64,000 nucleotides of DNA. It comes from Epiperipatus broadwayi. Its lineage: Eukaryota; Onychophora; Udeonychophora; Euonychophora; Peripatidae. A program made the position numbers and the translations under genes. Shown one piece after another: positions 58,086-64,000 of this stretch. The notes under the pieces were generated by a model. The model saw only the letters and a list, made by a program, of their open reading frames with translations. It made no database searches and was not told the DNA's origin. Where the stretch lies: contig JAQFVV010000072.1 in the NCBI GenBank assembly GCA_028023455.1, forward strand, positions 3,800,501 through 3,864,500, read 5' to 3'. Numbering within the stretch: position 1 is the stretch's first letter; every line of letters begins with the position of its first letter.

Positions 58086-60825
58086 TTTGATTACATAAAA
58101 AAAAACTAACCTTATTAAAAAATTCATCAACTAAATTTAAAAATTATTCTACCTTCTTTTCATAAATGAACTACCAGATTAGGAAGAAGCTGGTGCATTA
58201 ATCACAATACAATTTTATGGATTTTGTCTCACCAAATATTTTTTGAAAATCAAATGACCCAGGACTTTGAAAAGATTAGAACAAATGAATACAGGCAATT
58301 TATACCATCTTTTGATACTTATATTATTGTATGCTGTAATTGGCTCATTTACAGATTATCCCTAATAAAAAAATATTTTCTAGTTCTTTTGCAAGCTTAG
58401 TATTTTTTTTCTTTTTCAGATAACCAAGCCAATTAGTTATTCTATATTGATAAATAAATGGATGTTACTTTTCAGATAAAAATATAACAAGGAGAAAAAA
58501 TGATAAACTCTCACCAATGAATATGCATTTCACCTCATGAATACCATCCTCACTATACTATTTCTTTATAGAATAATACTGGAAAGGCTTTGCAGTATTT
58601 ACTTTTTACACAAACATCTATTTATGTAAATCTGTTGAAGATGAAGATTTCTCCGACCACTACATAAACGGCATTAAAATCTCACAGAAACTAATGTCTG
58701 TCGATCAAAGAAAATAATAAACAAATAAAGGCAAAAAAAGATTATACATCATCAACAAATATATTTTTTAATACCTTAAAACCTCTTTTAGCAACATTTT
58801 AGTACCTTTCTCTATGTAAACTATATATTGATGAGAACCACCATTAATATTCTCGTTAGTATTTATACAGAAGAGAGTAATAAAAGAAGCTTTTATGTAT
58901 TAAAAAATATATTTGTTGTATAATCTTTTTCAGTTTTACTTATTTATTTACACATTAAAAACCATTATAATGGATTATCTTTATTTCCATTTCACAAGAA
59001 TATTGTGTAATATGCAAATAAACAGTGAAGATGGTGTTTTCTTTTGTGACTGTGTCTGCACTACAATACTGAACTTATATATATATATTAAAATTAAAAA
59101 ACTACCTTTTTGATTTGCATGTGAAATCTATTTGAATCCTTTTGTTTAAGCATCGAATGTTCCTAATAGCAATATTACCTCATTATAGTTTAACTGATAT
59201 GATAAATAGTACCTCATTTATTATTCATTAAAATGTAATAATAAAATGGATTGTTCATGAAAAGAACAGATTTTGGACATTAATCATATAATTTCCTTAT
59301 AATTGTATAATATTTATATTCATATCAATTAAAAATATGATTAACATTTGTCTGTCTATATTAATTATGTTTTTCATTATTATTATTATTTTTTGTTTCT
59401 TGTCATGATAAACTATAATTAGCTTTAATTTCTGAATTAAAGTGACATTTGTTTGCTATACTTCAGTTTGGAAATTAAAACACACAGATATAGAAATGCG
59501 TGCATGCAACTGTCTTCTCTTTTTTATATATTTTTGATAATTTTATAATACAATTTTTGTTTTTTGCTCCATTTATAACAACTGATTAAATGAATATAAA
59601 CTACTGTATTTAATGATGAAGAATTTGTTGCAGGGCAAACATATTTCCACTGGCTCATCCACCTATCAGGGAGCAGTAAAGGTTTTTATCTTCTGGTAGG
59701 AGATGGAGGCAGCTTCTCATTCTTATTTTCCACCCTTATATGGTGAGAATATTAGTACATTCATTTACCAATTAATACTGGATGCTTACCTGGGTTGATT
59801 GTAGCTTGTTTAAAAAAAAAAACAAGTCTGACTGAAACCTGAAAAAAATTCATTAAATTTCATCCAGCCAAGATTTGATCTCAAGGGTGAAGCAAATGTA
59901 TATGACTGAAGTCAAATCAAGTACTTTTATCACATTTGACAGAAAGTGCTCTCATTTTTCATCCAATCAAATTAAATTCCTTTAAGATATATTTCATCTT
60001 CCAGATATAAATAGATAGATACAAATATTGAATGACAATCTAAATTGGCTATAGGCCAGCTAATTAAAAAAAAAAAGTTCTGATTAGGCACTTAAGGAAA
60101 ATGTTCAAGACACTCCCAGGAGTATGGTGTAGCAGATTAATGTACAAACTAATATTTGGTAATGATTTTCCCCATTTGTTTGTATTTGTAATTCAAATTT
60201 GCATATGTTTGTTCATCTGCATAATGATGTGGATTCTTTCTTCTTTATAAGCTAAAACTGGGTGCACTTTTGGTGAAATTTAAAAGAGCTATAATAATGG
60301 TAAACTTCACTGAAAGTGCACCAAGCTTTAATATCATAAAGGAAAAAGAAACCACTCTGTGATGCAGATGAAGAAACATATGCAAATTTGAATAACAAAT
60401 ATTTAGATATCCACATGCACCATAAGATTTCCTGCATCTTCATTTTGATGTTTCATATGAAACACTGCAGAATTTAATCCACTGATAGGTGGCAGAGTTT
60501 AAGCAAAAGGTTCCAGAATTGTATCTTGATTGAATAATATAAAAACATATGTTTAGACATTTAAATGACATTATGATGCTTGACTTATCGATAGGGTATT
60601 CAAATGACATGTCCTTCCAAGCAGCTAACCTAACAATTAAAAAATTGACGTAATACACTCCCATAGTATTTTGTTATATATGTGTGTATATACACACAAT
60701 AGTCTATATTAACAAGGAACTGATCATTAATAAGAAACAAAATACAAGTGAGCATTAAAAAAAAAAAGTCTATGCTCATGAAACAAATCTGAAGTTCAAC
60801 AAAGCGTCAATATCGAATACTGAAT
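58086..60825. other. AT-rich intergenic sequence
   Basis: A slightly less AT-rich block at 59640-59750 (ACTGGCTCATCCACC, GGAGATGGAGGCAGC) has no recognised identity. Short ORFs lack motifs. Confidence 0.45.
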
Positions 60826-61011
60826 AAACAGTGATATAAAGCAAAATTATATCTCGAGATCATTTATCTTATTCAAATGTCCTTATTCATGTAATGAATA
60901 TTTCTGTAGTGTAATTCTCAAACAAGGTAGGGAATGGTTTCTGTTCACTTGTAACACATCGTGGAGATATGTAATCATAAATATATGACCAAAACATGTA
61001 AAAAAAAATTA

Positions 61012-61068
61012 TGATCCCCAAGATATACATTTCATGGTAAACCAGCATTCATCAGCTGGTTCAGATCA
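61012..61068 (-). ncRNA. Hammerhead ribozyme motif, best family E copy
   Basis: On the minus strand, distal stem I is TGATC/GATCA (5 bp) and proximal stem I is CCAG/TTGG with one wobble. CTGATGA is at 61055-61049. Stem II is ATGCT-GGTTT-ACCAT (imperfect), and GAAA is at 61033-61030. Stem III is ATGTATAT-like, and C opposite 61022 precedes the predicted cleavage. All conserved core bases are retained. Confidence 0.65.
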
Positions 61069-61406
61069 CAATTTTTTACACATATCTTTATATCATTGTT
61101 CAGTATATATATATATGTGTGTGTAGCAAATTACTAATTTAATTGTTGTCTCAAATATGCTGCCATCATCTTGGGAATCATAGATCTTTTGCACATGTTT
61201 TTGGTTATATGTTTATAATTACATCCCTCCACAAGGAGTTACAAGTGGATACCCTACCTTGCAAGAGAATGGTGTAGTGAAAATTATACTACATAAATAT
61301 TATTCATTATTGGATAATCTCCAGTCTAATAAATGATTAATAAAACTATTAATGTACTTCCATTAGGTGTACTGAACAATGATATAAAGATATGTGTAAG
61401 AAATTG

Positions 61407-61463
61407 TGGTCTGGGCCAACTGAAGAGTACTGGTTCGGGATGAAATGTGCATTTTGAGGATCA
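61407..61463 (+). ncRNA. Hammerhead ribozyme motif (family E)
   Basis: Distal stem I is TGGTC/GATCA and proximal is CCAA/TTGA. The core is CTGAAGA (a change at the tolerant seventh position), GAAA is at 61442-61445, and stem III is ATGTGCAT. T61453 precedes cleavage. Stem II GTACTGGTTCGGGAT is weakened. Confidence 0.5.
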
Positions 61464-61769
61464 CAGATGTTTTTCACATCTCTTTGGTCATATGTTTATG
61501 ATTACATCCCTCCACAAGGCATTAAAAGTGGACAGAAACTATTCCTTACCTTGCAAAAGAATGGTGTAGTGAAAATTACACTACATAAATATTATTTATT
61601 ATTGGATAATCTCTAGTCTAATAAATGACTAATAAGAATTGTTAACAGTAGTCTTTATTCATGTATTTCAAGAATGCATGATGGAATAGACATTTTAAAT
61701 ATATTAAAAAATATATTATTCGTGGAAAAAGAGACAAATTAAGATTAATAATTTATGTCTGGGTAGGAA

Positions 61770-62130
61770 AGATTTGATAATTTTTGGTTTAATAAATGAT
61801 TAATAATAATCATTAATGTACTTACTTACCTGAAGTGGATCATGCCAAAGTTGTGGGTGCAGAAATTCTGTCACTCATAAATCAAATTGTAATAATTTGA
61901 TTTTAAAAATACTGAACAAATAATGAAAATGTGTAAAAGCTTGTAACTTAGAAAAGTGTCATTTGGCATGAAATGCATCTTGAAGGATATTTTCTTATTA
62001 AAATGTCCCCATTCGTTAATTATTTATAAATGTCAGATATTTTGACATCATCCACTGGCTAAAAATTACGTATCATTTCTAGCTCAGATATAAACTTTAA
62101 ATCCAGTTAATAATTAATATATCTGCTCTT
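61770..62130 (+). repeat. Family E repeat, degenerate
   Basis: The family body (GGTTTAATAAATGATTAATAATAATCATTAATG, CAAAGTTGTGGGTGC, TCAAATTGTAATAATTTG) leads to an HHR remnant near 61948-62000 keeping only GGCATGAAATGCATCTTGAAGG. A second block, CTAGCTCAGATATAAACTTTAAAT, follows. Confidence 0.55.
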
Positions 62131-63052
62131 ATTTAAAGCATAAACACATGGAATAATTAATCCAAAATTATAATTTTAAAAGATAGGGAAAAATTCATCT
62201 TGATTTTCAGTACAAGCCTAAAATTTGAAGTTTTTTTGTCTGGAATTAAGTTTGTGCATATACTCTTTTTTTTTTTTGATCATTTGCTCATATCACAGCC
62301 CAACTTAATCTACCAATTTTGACGGGAATTGTATTCTATTAATTCGTTTAAAGCAGGATTAATTAAAAATATAAATATTTATTTTTACCCCATTAGTACT
62401 ATTTAATTTAGTTTTTTTAAAACTAATAATCTTTTTAAACAACTGTGCAGAAATACTTTTTAAACAATACTGTAATTGCAGTTACTATAACCATATGAGA
62501 GTCTATTTAAATTTGCAAACAGAATATACACATAAACATGAGATAAGCTTTAAATTTGTTAAGTTAGCAAAATTTGCATAGTGCACTTTCGACTAATTAA
62601 TTGTACTAATTATAGTCATGGCATTAACAGTGGAAAGAAAACTGTCTGGTTTTTTTAAGAGACGAGAAAAAGTAATTAGCTTATTTGAATGGCAAATTGG
62701 TTGTTTAAGTTGGCCATTTTTTCAAAAGGGGGAAGGACGAATCTTTTTTGTTGTGTATTTGTCTCTGGCAATGTGCCAGATCTCTTTCAGCATGCGTTGG
62801 CATCGTTGCATTCAGGGCAGATCACCTAGCAGATAAGGCTCAAAGATGTGACCGAACCAAAAAAACAATTAACAATTAGAGCTCCCAGAATAATAATATT
62901 TGTTAATAAAAACTTAATGTTTTCCTGTTCCTTGTTGGTAAAATAAATAATTCTCCCCCCCCCCCAAATTTGGCCCAGTAATTACAATATATAAAAACTA
63001 CAATCGAACCTGCTCTCATTTTCTTTACAAATTTTACTTTATTCTACAAACT
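62131..63052. other. Intergenic sequence, nothing recognised
   Basis: A 72-aa ORF at 62618-62836 has no recognisable domain. A run of C lies near 62957. Confidence 0.4.
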
Positions 63053-63115
63053 AAAGATCAGCTTTTCAAGCTAATTCACATGCGCTTTATGAACCTTAAT
63101 AATAAATTACAATTC
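63053..63115 (+). repeat. Fragment of the long palindromic element seen at 39059-39490
   Basis: AAAGATCAGCTTTTCAAGCTA then CATGCGCTTT and CTTAATAATAAA match the first 60 bp of that element's arm with differences. Confidence 0.55.
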
Positions 63116-63518
63116 ATAAACACCGCACAATATAAAATAAATGTCTCATTTATTCTATAAAACAAATTTTCTAGGGCCATATATATAATTATTCCACCTG
63201 TATTTCAATCATATCCTATAGTCATTTTCAAAGTCTATGTTCAATTATTCTCACAAATATGGTTAAATTTATAAATTGTGCAAAGACTTTTTGATTTTAG
63301 AATTTTTTGTATAATTAAGAAATTATATATATTTGGACAATATCTGAAAATGGATCTTGTAAAATGATTATAGAATATAGTCAAAAGTTAGATGGTTATA
63401 GAAACACATGAGTAAACAAGGCAAAAACTCTCCATATAGTAGTGCCACCCTGTGCCAACCAGAGTAATCAATGGATGCCAGAAGGCTTGTGCATAAAATC
63501 CCTATCTAGTGCCTACTC

Positions 63519-63577
63519 ATCCAATATCCCCAGAATAGTTTCTGGCTTGTGGCCTTTGTCAGTAAAGAGCCTTGGAT
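63519..63577 (-). ncRNA. Hammerhead ribozyme motif (family A, minus arm)
   Basis: Stem I is ATCC/GGAT distal with a weak proximal pairing. The core reads CTGACAA, stem II is GGC/GCC, then GAAAC, ACTATTC and TGGGG. The core change makes activity unlikely. Confidence 0.5.
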
Positions 63578-63591
63578 CTGAGAGCACTGCA

Positions 63592-63640
63592 TCTCACTGA
63601 TGAAGGCCACAAGCCAAAAACTAGTCTGGGGATGTTGGAT
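63592..63640 (+). ncRNA. Hammerhead ribozyme motif (family A, plus arm)
   Basis: CTGATGA is at 63597-63603, stem II is GGC/GCC, AAAA replaces GAAA, stem III is ACTAGT, and C63626 precedes TGGGGA. Only the innermost stem I bases (CTCA) are kept on the 5' side because the arm starts there. Confidence 0.5.
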
Positions 63641-63894
63641 GAGTAGGCACTAGATGGGGGATTTCATGCACAAGCCTTCTGGCATCCATTGATTACTCTG
63701 GTTGGCACAGGGTGGCACTACTATATGGAGAGTTTTACCTTGTTTAATAACAATTATGTGCTAGTATAAGAGATGGTGGATCATGTGATGTTTAGTGGTT
63801 TAACATATGTGAGTCTTAAAAAAATAAGATTTATATTTTTTAAAAAAGAATTATCCTATAACTTTTATATATATATTAAAAAGGGCTAATGGCT

Positions 63895-64000
63895 TTATTA
63901 CTTGGGAATTCATACGAAGTTTCGGCTCCGTAATTGCAAGCACCAAAAATGATCCTGGGACCTCCCAATCCCAAGGCAGATGCTTTACCAACTGCGACAA
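63895..64000 (-). repeat. tRNA-derived SINE (family S1), cut by window end
   Basis: The clearest tRNA-like head of the family. The minus strand reads GTCGCAGTTGGTAAAGCATC (box A), TGCCTTGGGATTGGGAG, then GTCCCAGGATCA (box B position), and ends CTTCGTATGAATTCCCAAG. Confidence 0.65.

Larger units (their letters stand above)
60826..61670. mobile_element. Family E hammerhead cluster: minus arm plus tandem plus-strand units (283-bp period)
   Basis: A minus-strand arm (to about 61165) with an HHR at 61012-61068 meets plus-strand units. TTGGGAATCATAGATC at 61171 and TTGAGGATCACAGATG at 61454 are both the first bases after the HHR cleavage position, so 61171-61453 is one complete 283-bp cleavage-to-cleavage monomer. 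Each unit has GATTACATCCCTCCACAAGG, GAATGGTGTAGTGAAAATTA and GATAATCTC(C/T)AGTCTAATAA words. Confidence 0.75.
63415..63800. mobile_element. Family A hammerhead element, inverted pair with two ribozymes
   Basis: The minus arm starts CAAGGCAAAAACTCTCCATA and the plus arm ends TATGGAGAGTTTTACCTTG. Both hold ATCCATTGATTACTCTGG, GCACAAGCCTTCTGG and GGTGGCACTACTA words or their complements. HHRs lie at 63519-63577 (minus) and 63592-63640 (plus). The plus arm continues into the start of a next unit (ATTATGTGCTAGTATAAGAG, GGTGGATCATGTGATGTTTA) to about 63800. Confidence 0.8.

Overview
The window looks like non-coding nuclear DNA from an animal (metazoan). It is strongly AT-rich by eye, has long A and T runs and (TA)n, (GACA)n and (GATA)n microsatellites, and carries no operon-like gene packing, no rRNA and no CRISPR. 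I see no host protein-coding gene I would defend; one 96-bp exon-like segment (45331-45426) is the only weak candidate. Nearly every short ORF is chance or lies in a transposon relic. The LINE, tRNA-derived SINEs, pogo-like element and foldback repeats all point to an invertebrate-type genome, but I cannot name the species.

The most striking content is a dense set of repeats carrying hammerhead ribozyme (HHR) motifs. At least four sequence families contain the type I HHR pattern: CTGATGA, a short stem II, GAAA, a very short palindromic stem III, then a stem I with an internal loop. Family A lies near 1.5, 53.7-54.3, 56, 57.9 and 63.5 kb. Family B lies near 33.6-34.2 and 45.8-46.6 kb. Family D lies near 2.3, 18.3-18.8 and 38.7-39.0 kb, with degenerate copies at 28.1 and 52.8 kb. 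Family E lies near 16.3, 30.6, 34.8, 40.9, 60.8-61.7 and 61.8-62.1 kb. Copies occur as head-to-tail partial dimers (repeat periods of about 283, 402-418, 428 and 478 bp) and as head-to-head inverted pairs. Several are flanked by 11-14 bp target-site duplications, and some arms start at the predicted self-cleavage site. This matches what is known of retrozymes and of the hammerheads in Penelope-like retroelements. No Penelope-type reverse transcriptase is present here, so these copies look non-autonomous.

Layout. 1-1.8 kb: LINE 3' end and a family A inverted pair. 2.3-2.7 kb: family D foldback. 3.2-5.6 kb: foldback plus a 2.1-kb TG...CA element. 6.3-7.5 kb: SINEs. 7.7-10.4 kb: the main non-LTR retrotransposon relic (minus strand). 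11.3-12.8 kb: tRNA-like sequences and a large microsatellite. 16.2-18.8 kb: families E and D plus a foldback with a 14-bp duplication. 19.1-24.9 kb: relics of a second, RTE-like LINE, one showing a 5' inversion. 28-39.5 kb: SINEs, families E, B and D, and long palindromes. 41.3-42.9 kb: pogo/Tigger-like DNA transposon. 43.3 kb: LINE tail relic. 45.8-46.6 kb: family B inverted pair. 49.8-50.1 kb: SINE cluster. 52.4-64 kb: tRNA-like SINEs and many family A and E copies. The stretches between are AT-rich with no feature I can support.
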